Shown in pieces: positions 33,047 to 45,182 of a DNA stretch of 64,000 nucleotides (positions within the stretch are counted from its first letter, which is position 1; every line of letters starts with the position of its first letter). Source of the stretch: Skeletonema tropicum (lineage: Eukaryota; Bacillariophyta; Thalassiosirophyceae; Thalassiosirales; Thalassiosiraceae); the NCBI GenBank assembly GCA_037178625.1, contig CM074134.1:3242350-3306349 (forward strand). Reading direction: 5' to 3'. The notes under the pieces were generated by a model. The model had not been told where the DNA came from and made no database searches. It was given only the letters and a program-made list of their open reading frames with translations. Made by a program: the position numbers and the translations under genes.

Positions 33047-33472
33047 ATGAGTACCAATACCAATACAAGCTCCACCATGAGCTCCTTCGCCATCCCGATG
33101 AAAGACGAGCCGTCGGCTCAGAAGAAGATAGTTGACACTCGGAACCTGACTGAAGACGACCTCAAAAGGCTCAAGAAGCAGGACCCTTTCCTCTACTTCT
33201 CGATACCAGCAGTTCGCACCGCAACCCTTCTCAATAGAGATGTAGAAATGTCGTCTCTGAAGAATGGCCGGTGTTCTCGTAGGGCGTCTTGTCCTTCACC
33301 TCCAAGACAAACTGAGTCTACTGCAACTACCAAGGTCGAGAGGCGGAGCTGTATTTCCTTCGAATGTCACACAGACTTGATATTTGAAGATTTTTTTGAT
33401 GAGATGGCAGATGATGATGAGTTTGATTCAATGTTTCGCCAGCTGCAGCTGAATCATCGAGAAAAGCAGTAG
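33047..33472 (+). CDS. small conserved-looking protein, unknown function
   Basis: I place the start at the ATG at 33047 (MSTNTNTSSTMSSFAIPMKD), giving 141 residues; the frame is open further up to 32921, but that part looks like leader sequence. It carries LTEDDLKRLKKQDPFLYFSI, then a Ser/Arg/Pro-rich middle, then RRSCISFECHTDLIFEDFF and an acidic end. I recall short diatom proteins with the same DPFLYxSIP and RxSxISFECHxD blocks, but no function is known to me. No membrane segment. The C-terminal Glu/Asp run and Ser/Arg blocks suggest a soluble regulatory protein; this is a guess. Confidence 0.55.
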   Translation: MSTNTNTSSTMSSFAIPMKDEPSAQKKIVDTRNLTEDDLKRLKKQDPFLYFSIPAVRTATLLNRDVEMSSLKNGRCSRRASCPSPPRQTESTATTKVERRSCISFECHTDLIFEDFFDEMADDDEFDSMFRQLQLNHREKQ

Positions 33473-33816
33473 CACAGGAGTCTGTAGATAGAAGAAGGAA
33501 CTATCTGTGTTATGACATCATAGTGATTAGGAGTAGGTACCATATATCGTAAACATAAAAAAAAATTGAATGAATTCTATATCTTATACGAATACTCACA
33601 TTGAAGGACATGAATTAAAAGACAAGATCTTGTCTCGCTCATGATGCACTCCATTCCTGCCAATGACTCGAAGTAGATGCAGTGATCTTTCAATAGAAAA
33701 GAGCAGGATGCAGAGCGGGCAGCACGCTTATCGGATAGCATCGAGTTTAAAAGATAGACAAGGTTCGTTTACATCAACATTATGTCATATCACATGCAAC
33801 TACATTTTCTCTTGAA
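33473..33816. other. intergenic between convergent genes
   Basis: AT-rich 3' flanks of two convergent genes, with a poly-A-like run at about 33558-33566. No other feature seen. Confidence 0.5.
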
Positions 33817-34561
33817 TCAAACGACGCTCATTGAGTCGTTTTGATCGATCGTTATTCTTCGATACCTCTTGATGGGCCTTGCAGTTGCAGCGCTGACACC
33901 GCTAGAAATGAAATCATTTGTTGGCTGCAAACTTGTCGTTGTCTTTATGGCAGAGCGTAAGTTTAACAATTGCATACCTTTTCTTGTTACAGATTGAAGC
34001 AGCTTCACAGTCTTTAATGATGCGCCACTCATGATGGCATGTTCAAGAGGGGACATTTCTTCGTTGTCTTCTAGTGCAGTTGGATGGATTGAGTACGATA
34101 GTAAGGCCACGATAGCTTCATAATCTGGAGCTTGCTTCGACCCGTTGCGATTATCTCCCTCAAATAGCACACAGGAGCTATCACATAAGAAGTGCAATGG
34201 CGTCTTCCCCTCCTCGTCTTGAAAGATGCATGCTTCCGGGCATGCATTCGCTAGGATCGTTAGTAGCGAAGCCGACGCTTTTGAGCCCGCTGCTACATGA
34301 AGAGGAGTCCGACCAAGGCAGTCTGTAGCAGCCGGCATGTCGGGGCAAAGTTTAATTATCTCGATGATAATGTCTAGTGGAGAATTGTATCGAATTGCAG
34401 CGTGCAGTAGGGTCATTCCGTGTAGTCGAGAACACGAAGAGACATCGTTTGCGAAGACCCGGAACAAAGCGGGTCGTGATATGTAGAACAGACCGAAAGG
34501 TCTCCCAATCTTGGGAGGAAATTAGTTGAAGAATGGTGTAGATAGAGTTGGAGTTGGACAT
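33817..34561 (-). CDS. ankyrin-repeat protein, probable frameshift near the N-terminus
   Basis: The main frame (34467-33817) holds about three ankyrin repeats: GMTLLHAAIRYNSP, DCLGRTPLHVAAG and EEGKTPLHFLCDS, then a degenerate MSPLEHAIMSG. The C-terminus is basic with KRYRRITI. The expected start lies in another frame, 34561 (MSNSNSIYTILQLISSQDWE), a leader style I associate with diatom ankyrin proteins. The two frames must join near 34465-34480, but no intron borders are seen, so a 1- or 2-nt indel is likely. Ankyrin proteins mediate protein binding; the partner is unknown. Confidence 0.6.
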
Positions 34562-35550
34562 GATAGTATAACGTTGCTGCAGATGCGGTTGTAACCTTCC
34601 TGTCGTTTCATGATTATCTGCTCACACTACATACTGCTACTCTGTACATCCTCACTTTGGTTCGTTGTTGATAGATTCATTGAGTGAATGACCTCCTTCG
34701 CCGGTTTACATGAGACTGTGCACACCAGATCAGCTGAAGCGGGTACATATCACATTACGAGTAATAGTATCAGGAGCGGGAGTCGAATTGATGCGTCACG
34801 ACACTGTCAGATCTTGCTTTCTGTTGCAAATAAGGTGATTAACAACTCTATCAATATATCTCGTGAGAAATTTGCAATCATCGCATCAAATTTCGTCACC
34901 TTTCTTCTTCTCACTTTTTTGCACCCTTAGAGTGTCAGGTATAGGTACAGAACACGTAGGTACAGAACACTAACTTTGGATAGCATCTTCTCTTGTTCAG
35001 GTTAACCTTATCTCTTGGTAAACGGTGTGACTGGATTTCTGCCGCTTCTTCGCCCGCCCGCGGCTCTGAGCCAGTGCTGCATAACTTGGCAAAAGTGATG
35101 TACCAGTACGCCGGGTTGAGATTTTGGAGAGAGAGCATGACATAAGAATCTGATCAACCTCATCCCTCCACAATAGACTTTATCCTGTCCCGAGTTACGA
35201 AGATTTGACGTCATTCCGGACATGGTGGAAATCATGCTCGTCCGAGAGTTGCGAGCTTTAAGAGTACGAATACATGGCTTGGCATAGCTTCTCAAAACGC
35301 AATCCGTATGGGCAGTGCAATAATATGCTTCTATGCCAACGTAGTCAAGTATCAATAAGCCTCCGGAAGCGGCTTGTAACTAACTATTGAAAACGTTTGA
35401 TACGATTTGGCTCCTCACGTCAGGCTTTCAATATTAACTTGGACACTAAATTATCGACGGATTATCACACATAATTACATTCTTCTTTCGCTCATGCGCA
35501 GTACAATTGAAACATGTTCAGTCCCCCAGTCATACCTTGGGTAGATTACT
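34562..35550. other. intergenic, no supported gene
   Basis: A minus-strand frame at 35008-35355 (115 codons) has several cysteines but no family resemblance I can name. Repeated AGGTACAGAACAC occurs at 34944-34970. Nothing else is seen. Confidence 0.35.
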
Positions 35551-35554
35551 TCTA

Positions 35555-35850
35555 CTCCTTGCCCAATCCAACGCTTTGTTGACTTTCTCTGCTATGCTTG
35601 GATCCACAAAGCCAGAACCCGATGTACATGACGATGCAGGAGTTAAGGGGGTGATGCGAGTTCTTCATTAAGTGTGTATGAATCAATTCGAGACACGGAT
35701 GCGAACGACGTTTCGTTGCCTTGATTTCTTCCAAGGCTGCAGATGTTTCTTTTAGAGATGCCACACGAGTTTCTGAATTGGACACTTCCAGTAAATCCTG
35801 GGTCTCTTCTAATTTCGCAGCATGGGCCTCTGCAATTTCCTTATCAGAAC
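35555..35850 (-). pseudogene. possible coiled-coil protein remnant
   Basis: The minus strand reads AAKLEETQDLLEVSNSETRV and SLKETSAALEEIKATKRR, a plausible coiled coil. The coding signal then shifts frame near 35660 to a tail with SIAEKVNKALDWARS. No start codon or conserved domain is visible. It may be the 3' end of a lost gene. From 35851 to 36788 no gene is supported. Confidence 0.3.
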
Positions 35851-36788
35851 AATCCCCAGTTCGGGACTAGCTGTCATACAAGCACTCTATGAGAGCAACA
35901 ATGGCCCGATAACCGCGTCATCACATTTACTATTTACAGTACAGATGGCAGTACTATTTCCCCAGGAAGTAGCTCTCATTCAGTCGACCTCGAGTCGTAC
36001 GTCTCAACCATCCACAGATGCTTTTCTCGTTTACAATACCAAAGATATGTATGTTGTTTACCGTATCACAGAAATGACCTAAAGCCCCACATACACACAC
36101 ACATCAAAAGAAAAGATGCAAGATGCAAGATCCGCCCGGGAACCATCCGCCTTCCCTTGGCTTGCTCCTGCCTTGCATACTGTTCCATTGAGATGAATTT
36201 GCAAGCACCTATTTTGTGCGACGCTTTAACTTTTTTTCTCGTGGGAGTTTCAGCTCCGTCTTTGTATCGTCGCGCACGTCAGTTCTCCCTCTGCGCGACT
36301 AACTGACCGCCGTTTGTGTTTATGTGGGTAGCAAAGTCCTAAGCGTCGCACAATTAAGCAACCTCCTCCAACTTGCTCCAACTTGAAGTTGTGTCATTGA
36401 GTGTGGGTTCCGATAAAAAACCAGTACCGTTTCTTTTCATACTAGTTCCTATGTACTTCCGGCACTCACTTGTATTGCCATCAACCATCAAAAGGACCCA
36501 GACCATGGTGAAAAATGGCATCCTACGACCCTCAATAACACAGTAACTAGAAAGGTTTTGACCTTCCTTGCAGTGGTAATCTTCATCCCTTGGCAATTAG
36601 GATCTTATCGATACCTTACTTGCCACCATCAGCCTGATAGTGAAAAAAACTTGCAAGCTGAACTCAATAGTACAGTAGCTTGTGATCTCACCATCATTTG
36701 TCTGGTCCTGTGAGCTGTGAGCGTTCGGGGCCATTCGAACCATAATCTATTCCTTCGGGCTCTTTTGTTGAGCGATATTATAATAAAA

Positions 36789-37706
36789 ATGAGCGCAAGC
36801 GCAAAGGCAAAGGCGGTAGCGGCCGACGAGACGTGTGATTCATGCGGCGTCGCCGGAGGTGATGATGTCAATTTGAAGAAATGTACTGCCTGCCATCTGG
36901 TGAAATATTGTGGCATTGAATGTCAACGTAATCACAGACCAGAACACAAAGCAGCGTGCAAGAAACGGGCGGCTGAATTAAAAGATGAGTTGTTATTCAA
37001 GCAGCCCGAAAGCACGCATCTCGGCGATTGCCCGATCTGTATCTTACCGATCCCAACTCCCACGCTTGGTGCGATGAACTATAATGTGATGTCATGCTGC
37101 ACCAACGTGATATGTTATGGATGTGTGCATGCCAATACGGTGCGAGAGATAGAAGGAAGATTGTCACCTTCATGTCCATTCTGTCGAACTAAATTACCGA
37201 AAAATCAAGTAGATTCCAATCTTAATTTAATGAAGAGAGTTGAAGCGAAAGACCCACTTGCTTTGCATGATGCGGGAATGCAACGTTTTCAAGCTGGTGA
37301 CTATGTTGCTGCGGTTGAGTATTGGAAAAAAGCTGCTGGATTGGGACACATTGAAGCGCACTATCACTTATCTGGGGTATATAAAGAGGGGCTTGGTGTT
37401 GACCAAGACATGAAAAAGTTCATATATCATGAGGAACAAGCCGTCATCGGTGGACATCCCAAAGCAAGGCACTGTCTTGGTGTGGAGGAGTGGAATAGGG
37501 GCAACATTGACAGGGCAGTGAAGCATTTCATCATTGCCGCAAATCTCGGCTGTGATGAATCAATAGAAAAGCTAAAGAAGGGTTATGCATGTGGTGCGGT
37601 CGGCAAAGATGACTTCGCTGCTGCCCTCCGTGCACATCAGGCTGCAGTAGATGCAATGAAAAGTCCTCAGAGGGATACAGCAAAAGAATTTCGAAAGAGG
37701 TTTTAG
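36789..37706 (+). CDS. MYND finger, RING-like and Sel1-repeat protein (paralogue A)
   Basis: 305 residues from ATG 36789 (MSASAKAKAVAADETCDSCG). The first zinc module, about residues 15-58, is a MYND finger: CDSCG, KKCTACHLVKYC, then IECQRNHRPEHKAAC. The second, residues ~76-128, has CPIC, SCCTNVICYGCVHA and CPFC, a RING-like fold. The C-terminal half has Sel1/TPR-like repeats (AAVEYWKKAAGLGHIEAHY, then GVYKEGLGVD). MYND domains bind proline-rich partners, RING suggests ubiquitin ligase activity, and Sel1 repeats are scaffolds. This architecture is strongly expanded in diatoms. Two close paralogues follow. No intron is needed. Confidence 0.85.
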   Translation: MSASAKAKAVAADETCDSCGVAGGDDVNLKKCTACHLVKYCGIECQRNHRPEHKAACKKRAAELKDELLFKQPESTHLGDCPICILPIPTPTLGAMNYNVMSCCTNVICYGCVHANTVREIEGRLSPSCPFCRTKLPKNQVDSNLNLMKRVEAKDPLALHDAGMQRFQAGDYVAAVEYWKKAAGLGHIEAHYHLSGVYKEGLGVDQDMKKFIYHEEQAVIGGHPKARHCLGVEEWNRGNIDRAVKHFIIAANLGCDESIEKLKKGYACGAVGKDDFAAALRAHQAAVDAMKSPQRDTAKEFRKRF

Positions 37707-38018
37707 GGGGGGGGAGAGAACCTGATAATAATTATTGTTTGAAGTCATGCCAACGCAGAATTCACAGGTGCAAAGAGAATAAAGATGTACTCTTTGTTTC
37801 GCGGGAATGGTTTACAACTATGACTGATGTCACTTGTAGCTGTGAATTTCAATATACGTCTAATAAGTCGAGGTTAATGATAACGTTTGAGACATCGTTA
37901 TTCCAGTTACCACCTATTACTCCAGAATTTTTTTGACTTATGCCTCTCTTCTCTTATCGTGTTATCTCAGAGAAGCCTTCTCCATCTTGCTAGCCGCCTG
38001 AACTAAAAGCAATCCCCC
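37707..38018. other. intergenic between convergent paralogues
   Basis: The shared 3' region of genes A and B begins with a G-run after the stop of A. No other feature is visible. Confidence 0.5.
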
Positions 38019-38972
38019 CTACACACACACGTCCATAGTATCTTTCGAGCATACATCCCCCATATACATCTTTCGAGCTGCCTCTGCTGCATCTCGCTGG
38101 GGACTTTTCGTTGCATCTACTGCAGCCTGGTACGCACGGAGGGCAGCAGCAAAGTCCTCTTTGCTTACCATTCCCAGTGTATATCCCTTCTTCAGCTCTT
38201 TTATTGAGAAATCACAGCCGAAATTGGCGGCAATGATGAAATGCTTCACTGCCCTGTTAGTGTTGCCTTTTTCTAACTCCCACGCACCAAGATAGTGTCT
38301 AGCCAAGACATGGCCACCAATGGCGGCCTGTTCCGCATGGTATGCGTACTTTTTCCTGACCTTTTCAACACCTTGCCCTTCACGATATACAATTGACAAG
38401 TGATAGTGTGATTCAATGTCATCCAGTCCAACTGCCTTGTCCCAATACTCAATCGCAGCGTCATTCTCACCTGCTTCGAAACGATCCATACCCTTTTGGC
38501 ACAATGCAAGGGGGTCATTCGCTTCGACCCTTTGCTTACAATACAGATCAGTTTCTGCTTTCGTTTTGGGAATTGGGTGTCGACAGAATGGGCATGAAAA
38601 TGGCAGCTTCTCTTCTATCTGTCGCAGCGCATCGGCATGTGTGCAGCCAATGCATACAAATTTACTGCAGCAGGAATAAACAGTATACTTCATCGTTTCT
38701 TGCGATGTCGCAATAGGGATCGGTAACAAACAGATCGGACAATCGCCGAGATGCGTGCTCTCGGGCTGCTTGAACAGCAACTCGTCTTTCCATTCAGCCG
38801 CCCTCTTCTTGCACGCTGCTTTGTGCTGCGGCCTATGATTTCTTTGGCATTCAACGCCGCAATATCGAACGAGGTCACAAGCACCGCATTTTTTCAATTT
38901 GATATCAACTCCTCCGGCTACGCCGCAGGATGCACATGTCTCGTCGGCCGCCGCCGCCTCAGTTGAGCTCAT
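38019..38972 (-). CDS. MYND finger, RING-like and Sel1-repeat protein (paralogue B)
   Basis: About 317 residues. I chose the Met of MSSTEAAAADETCASCG at 38972 because homology begins there; an in-frame Met four codons upstream is possible. The MYND (CASCG, KKCGACDLVRYC), RING-like (CPICLLPIP, SCCSKFVCIGCTHA, CPFC) and Sel1 (AAIEYWDKAVGLDDIESHY) modules match paralogue A in order. It is inverted and convergent to A. The DNA encoding HLGDCPIC is almost unchanged between paralogues, which suggests recent duplication or gene conversion. Confidence 0.85.
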   Translation of the reverse strand: MSSTEAAAADETCASCGVAGGVDIKLKKCGACDLVRYCGVECQRNHRPQHKAACKKRAAEWKDELLFKQPESTHLGDCPICLLPIPIATSQETMKYTVYSCCSKFVCIGCTHADALRQIEEKLPFSCPFCRHPIPKTKAETDLYCKQRVEANDPLALCQKGMDRFEAGENDAAIEYWDKAVGLDDIESHYHLSIVYREGQGVEKVRKKYAYHAEQAAIGGHVLARHYLGAWELEKGNTNRAVKHFIIAANFGCDFSIKELKKGYTLGMVSKEDFAAALRAYQAAVDATKSPQRDAAEAARKMYMGDVCSKDTMDVCV

Positions 38973-39246
38973 TTTTAGTACCACCGTTGTTCAGCAGTAA
39001 TCAGGGGAACAATGATGGTCAGAGGTCAGAGAGTCGACGAGAGAGGGTAGATAATAGCGTCGAATGGTCAATGGTCACGAGCTAACAAGCATAGCAGGCG
39101 GATGCGTTTGGCGCCATAATAAGCATTTAATCATCAGCCACACAGGTTCAGCCTCGCGTGCATTATTAATAAGTAACGTCTCTCCTCTCCTTCAGTTTCT
39201 TTTAGTGAGAATTATTCAGAAAATCTTAGAGACGCTAAACGTCTAC
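38973..39246. other. upstream region of paralogue B and left flank of the LTR element
   Basis: Leads up to the TCTAC at 39242-39246 that is repeated after the right LTR. No other feature is seen. Confidence 0.45.
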
Positions 39247-39421
39247 GATTCGTTTCTCACTCTACGTTAATGATTATGTAATATATACAGACTAATCAGT
39301 ACTACTGCGATAACATCAACTAATAATATAATTACATGGTAAGGATACATAACAAGGATAAAGATTGGTGAGAAGTGAGTGATCGTCTAAGGGAATGAGA
39401 CGTTCTGTGCTACACGAAACG
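39247..39421 (-). repeat. LTR (element 3' end)
   Basis: About 175 bp. It lacks the 4-bp GATA insertion of the other LTR and is otherwise identical by eye. Confidence 0.85.
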
Positions 39422-39461
39422 CTCCCCGTGAATTGTAAGCTTACGCTTGCGATTCATAAAG

Positions 39462-40134
39462 CTAAGTCTCATTGGAAATCTTCTCATCCACTATCGTGCA
39501 CTGATTTGGGTAATATAAAGTTGAATCCTCTTGTATAAAGGTGATATCTTCTTGATTGTGTCTGAGTAGTTGGCTCCGTCCAGGAGGTATTATCGACATT
39601 GTAAAATTCCTGTTGCGGTATACTCCCCCTTGATGATAAGGTGTCTGACTGAGTTTTGTAGCGGATGTTGGAGTATTCGTAACCTTCACCATACTGTCAT
39701 TGTCACAAAAGAAATCAGGTGCTCAGTCAATTGGTACCGCGAATGTGCTCAGTCAGTTGGTACAGCGAACATCTTTAGGTTGATCTTCAGTGCAACTGTC
39801 GAACCTCTCGCGAAGCGCATCGCTACCATCTCGGTGTCGGCTCCAAGATTTGTAAATTCAACCGTACTCTGCTCCTTGTTTATTGAACGATAAGATTCTG
39901 ATCCTCACCTTCTCTCCCAACGGAACTGGTATTTCCGCTGGGTCTTCCTCAATCGTCTCCCGTAAAAATCCTTCCAATCTGTGCTATGCTTTGGGGCTTC
40001 TTCGACATGTATTGTATACATAGCAAGTCTCCTATCTGGATACCTATCCAGGTAACGTATAATTCCGTAAACAGCTTTCGAGGTGTCCAAGACGAAGTGC
40101 GGTCAAAATGATCCCTACATACCGGCTGGATCAA
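39462..40134 (-). pseudogene. copia pol remnant inside the LTR element (end of RT and RNase H)
   Basis: Minus-strand frames carry RYLDRYPDRRLAMYTIHVEE, TDWKDFYG, then in a second frame EEDPAEIPVPLGEKV, and later FFCDNDSMVKVTNTPTS in a third. These match the order of the copia connection/RNase H region known from stramenopile elements. Several frameshifts and stops separate them. A ~50-bp tandem duplication lies just outside, at about 40195-40290. Confidence 0.7.
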
Positions 40135-43100
40135 TCTTCACTAGCCTCTACGGTCTCCCCGTAAACGTAAATACCTTTCAATGTACATCCTTTTAATGTA
40201 ACTCCTCATATGCATCGCGGTTCTGTATGCCCGATTGCATCCTTTCAATGTAACTCCTCATATGCATCGCGGTTCTGTATGCCCGAGTGTCACGAGGTGC
40301 TTTGACCACATCGTAGAGACGGTCCAAGTCAGAATTGATCGTCGTACAGAAATGGGTTGCTGGTATCTTTACCTCTTTCACCGCTTTAGTCCGGTGTCTA
40401 GTTCTAGCGTTCTGGATACTTAATTGATTGAGTTCTCTCTCCTCCTTCTCATTCGTCGTGTTGTCTCAGAGGCTCTTGCCATGTCCTTCTTCCTGCCCGA
40501 GGTCGTTTGTTATTCTCTCAGAGCTTAATCATCACCTCGTTCGGGTTCTTGGTTCTTGGTAGGATGTCATCTACGTCGACCGATATTATCTCATAATGGA
40601 CGATGGATGGTGTCCCTAATCGCGTGTCTTGAGAGTGACTCTTCATCCTGTATACACCTTTGGCAAGCATAGTTCTGTACGTTGTAAATCATGTTGCGCA
40701 TAGTGACGAGTCTTCACTTCATTCCCTTTATCTTCACTATCTCAAGTGATTCTAGCTTCGAGCCACGTTCTCACTTAAATTCAAGCGTGCGTTGCCCATA
40801 CAAAAATCGGTGGTCGGTACGTCTAATGGCAGTTATGTAGATGAGGTAGGCATTGTCCCGTGGGTGACGGATCTGGATCTGTATCTGTGCTGTTTTATGA
40901 GCCCAAACCTTGATGCGCCTGGCTGTTCTATTCGCGGCAATGATGCGTCTGGCTGTTCAAGGAATCATTTCCTCGCAACCTCTTCTATGTTCCGATATGT
41001 GTCGCCTGTATTGCTTGTGTAACATGTGGGATGTCGTGCTTCCAGAGTTAGCGTGTGACTTCCTTGGTATGTTGGTGTTGGCTCTCCTGCTATTGCCTCA
41101 TCACCTCTCGCATATCTCTACATCTTTAAGTCGGTCTCTTGTTGTCGTGGTTATATCGCCTCGTTTAAGTCGGTCATATCGCCTCGTTCCAGTCATTTGC
41201 ATTTGTGCATCAAATTGTCCAGTGCGCCTCTAGTTCAACTCGCATTAGCCTGGCCTATATCTCGTGTTTCAGCATCACGAGCGAGGTATATCACTCATAT
41301 TCTCCCCGTATGCCGAGTCTTTTGTTGGTCGAGTTGGTGATTGGTCGAATCAGTCTCATGAAGTCTGTGGTGGCTTTACTCCGTCTACCACAATCGGCAT
41401 CTAACCGTCCACGATAACCTATCGATGGCACCCCGTACTCTGTCAGACCTTCTCGTGCCGTTTGAGATTGGTCTCGCCTGATATATTCAAACTCATTTGC
41501 AGCTCCAGTATCGTTTGATAATATGAATTTGCGATCCCTGGTCTGAGTGTCCTACTACAAGTAAGTCGATGCAAAGTCTAGTTGTTGTTGTCGTCTCATA
41601 CTAAGAAGGCTCGTTGTCGATGCATCTAGAATCGTCTCCAAATGTGTTAGGGCGCTCCCGCAGTGCTTGTCATGCAATTGCTCTCAAGTATTGTCAGCAG
41701 TCACCTCAACTGCGGGTACTACGCGTGGTCTTAACGTCCTAGTTTCATGAAACTCACTGACAATAATCACTAAGCTATCGAGTCGGCTTGTCGGAAATGT
41801 TTTGCTCTGCTCTGCTAACGCAATTATGCCCATGTAAGGTATCACGGTGTTCACACCATAGTTATCACGATACAAGGTCAACTTGATGCTATATAGCCGC
41901 TCTGTGGGTCATCCAATCTTTCTCATGTTGCTTCCATTCGACCCGACCAAGGCCCAAGGCGTTCTTCAACATCATTTCTTCATTTGCGCTCTTCTGCCGA
42001 TATCTTGGTCTGTACTACCTCGTTGATTTCCTCTGCCATTATGTCGGGTGATAAGACGTGCATCACGTTCTTCCTAGCTTGACATCTGGCGTTTAATCCA
42101 CATTCATCAGTAGTGTCATATGTACCTTCACGTCTTGCACTATGATTAGCGTGAGCATCATTAGCAACTGTTATGAGGGCAACTCCTTGTTACATTGGTC
42201 TCTGTCTCTCTTATCTGCCTCGTCTATGCCATCTCTTTTATCTGCCTCTTCTTCTCTGTCTCTTCTCTGTCTCGTTTATCTGCCTCGTCTATGTCATCTC
42301 TTTTATCTGCCTCTTCTGTGCCATATTGGGAATGTCAAGTATCAATATTCTCCCCTGCTTGACATTCAATTATTGGTCTACACGAGGTATTGCTGCCCCT
42401 ATTCTTGATCATATCGAGTGTCTCCCGGTCTTGGATGTCAACCCGTCTCCAGTTCAGTGCGCATTGTTTTCACCATGTTGTTCAATCGTCCTTCACTCTG
42501 GACTCCTCATTGGTAAGATGCTATGGAGTATTTCGTTATGCCTTGGTAGTCACGGCTCGTACATTTGTTCGTCCCTTATTCTCGTACATTTGTTCGTCCT
42601 TTTGCCGCAGGGCGTTTCTCCATCAATCTATTCTCTTCAGCTTTGTTTCCCCTTTGCCGCAGGGCGTTTCTCCATCAATTCGGGTTAGATTATCATCCGC
42701 TCATCATGATGGATAGTAACGTCCTTGTCTGCGGTCCGTTCTTCAAACTACCTCCTCGGCTCATCATGATGGATAATAACGTCCGCGGTCGTGTTGTTCT
42801 GGCTACATCCAATTTCTTGTCTCTTACACATTGTCATAGACTACAGCTTGTATTCGCGCCCGCTGTTATCAAAGCGATACAGCTTGTACTATATATTGGC
42901 TACGCTTATACTGAGGGATCTTTTGCCAAGATGAGGTCTTCCTATTTCTTGACATCTCAACCACATCAAACCTGCGATTCAAAATAAGAATGTTTGTCGA
43001 TTGATTGTTAATATTTGTGTTCGCTTCCGATTCACTTTGAATGCCCGTGCACCATTACACGCATCTAATATTTGCTCCGTCATAAAGTTCTAGGGTAACC

Positions 43101-44753
43101 AACTCTGTTGCTACGATCTTCTGTACGCCGATCCCAAGGTATATTGTATGTACAACATCATGGAATTTGTCTTTGTCCCTGTCTCATCACATGGCATGAA
43201 GCTACTCCCTATCAAGTACTTGTTGACAAGCCGTTTCTTGTTATGATCGAGTTGCCACCTATTCCTTATTTTTACAGCAAGTGCTGTCCATTTCTCTCTT
43301 TCTCTCCCTCTCCCTTCCTGGAGGAGGAGTTGTTAGATGACACACTCTGTGCCATTCTCTCCCCATCTTTCTCGCAACATCACGTAGCTCTGTCTGCGGA
43401 TGTCCTGTACTCAATATACCCAGGATGCCATTCACTGATCTGGTTTGACCTAAGATAAAGGGATGTTCACACGAATTGTGCCAAGGTACTTGCACATACA
43501 TATCATCAGAGTAACAATCACGCCGGTCGGCTCAAAATGCCATAACCTTAAATGTCATAGCTTTGCTGTAACTGTAAGCGTTCAAGCATTCATCTTGTGT
43601 TTCAGTTTCACATTGCTTATATTCATGTCTTGAGATCAACCTCTTCCCGGCTTCCATTTGCAATCGACTTCTCATGCAGAGCAGTCCCGAATACTATTCT
43701 CGCATTTATGCCCTCAAAAGGATTTTTATTCATACTTGTCGTGGTTTAACGTTTGATCTCATTCTCAAGCAGGGATGCTTGTATATCAAGCAGGGATGCT
43801 TGTATATCTCATAGTATCTTGTCTTCGATTCCATGTCAGATCTCTCCATGAGGTTTTGGATAGTGTACTTGACATCCGTGACGTGCAACCTATTATATTA
43901 CCGGCCCGTGTTCATTACCGTGAGCACTCTCGTTCTGGTCCGATAAGTCAGGTCTCTACGATCTCGCAGAGTTTATGTGCATCTGTTGGTTAACCGCTGT
44001 TCTTGCTATTCATCTGTCTCTTAGTTCTGCTCAATTTTCTTCGGTATTCTACTCCTCGAATACGGCAGTTGTCCTCTATCGGACTGTCTCCCTGGATATC
44101 AAAGGCTTCACGTTGATTATCGTGTTCGACATCTCTCCTTCTAGAGTATCTCCCCTCAGCTTTCGTCCGAGGTGCGGCCACTCTAATCTAACTAATATGA
44201 CATAGTTAACGGTGACCCTATCTTCTGGGTGCACATTAGTTTTCGTCTACTACTCTGGCCTTTTCAGCTCTCTTGTCGTCTCTCATACGAAATGTTCCTA
44301 TCTCTCTTCCTGGTCAATCACGGTCCCTATTCTTTTTCATTTACCAACATTACAGGCACTCCGGCCTTCTCACTTTACGTCGGCACTTCGGCCATCTTTT
44401 CTCCGTCAGGCACTGCGACCATGACTACTACTATTTATGCTCTCCTTCGGGTGTTCGCCTCACTTACTCGGTGATCTATTTCATTCCTTCCTATTCTAGT
44501 GGTATTTTTCTTTCTTTTGTATCTCCTTCCTATTCTAGTGGTATTTCTCTTTCTTTTCGAAGACGATAGGCTCTACTGGCCCCACCTCCTGGTGGTATTT
44601 TTCTTTCTTTTCTATCTCCAACGACGCGGTGGCACTTTGCCACTTACGTTTACTTTTCCTTTATCTTTCCAAGAATGCGGCGGCACTTTGCCATTGACTG
44701 TTACATCGTTCGTTAATATCTCTGTTATCCCTATTCCTTCCGTGATTCTGCTG

Positions 44754-44965
44754 GCTCCTTGCAGCGATATTCTGTAATATTCCCTATCTGCTGGCTCCTT
44801 GCAGCAATTTCCCGTGTTATCACTGGCTCCTTGCAGCAATTTCCGATTTCCCGTGTTATCACTGGCTCCTTGCAGGAATTTCCGATTTCCCGTGTTATCA
44901 CTGGCTCCTTGCAGCAATTTCCATCGCCCTTGGCTCCTTGCAGGGTCTATACTGGCTCCTTGCAG
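44754..44965. repeat. minisatellite with CTGGCTCCTTGCAG units
   Basis: CTGGCTCCTTGCAG or a close variant occurs six or seven times, several times followed by CAATTTCCGATTTCCCGTG, giving a period near 39 bp. It lies in the 5' (gag-side) half of the element and makes the interior locally repetitive. Confidence 0.8.
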
Positions 44966-45030
44966 TATTTCAGTTTTTCCGATCACCCTTCTATTCTTCC
45001 GATGACCCGTCGGTGATTATGAAAATTTGT

Positions 45031-45182
45031 ATTGTTCCGATCATCCCTCCTGGATGATTATATTGTACCGATCACCCCTCCTGGGTGATTATTGTTCCGA
45101 TCATCCCTCCTGGATGATTATATTGTACCGATCACCCCTCCTGGGTGATTATTGTTCCGATCATCCCTCCTGGATGATTATT
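45031..45182. repeat. 60-bp tandem repeat, about 2.5 copies
   Basis: Units start with ATTGTTCCGATCATCCCTCC at 45031, 45091 and 45151. Each unit is itself two similar halves: GATCATCCCTCCTGGATGAT and GATCACCCCTCCTGGGTGAT, each an imperfect palindrome able to form a small hairpin. Confidence 0.85.

Noticed and set aside
42140..45000. Many plus-strand frames of 70-170 codons
   Set aside because: They lie inside the LTR element opposite to its coding direction, in CT-rich low-complexity sequence.
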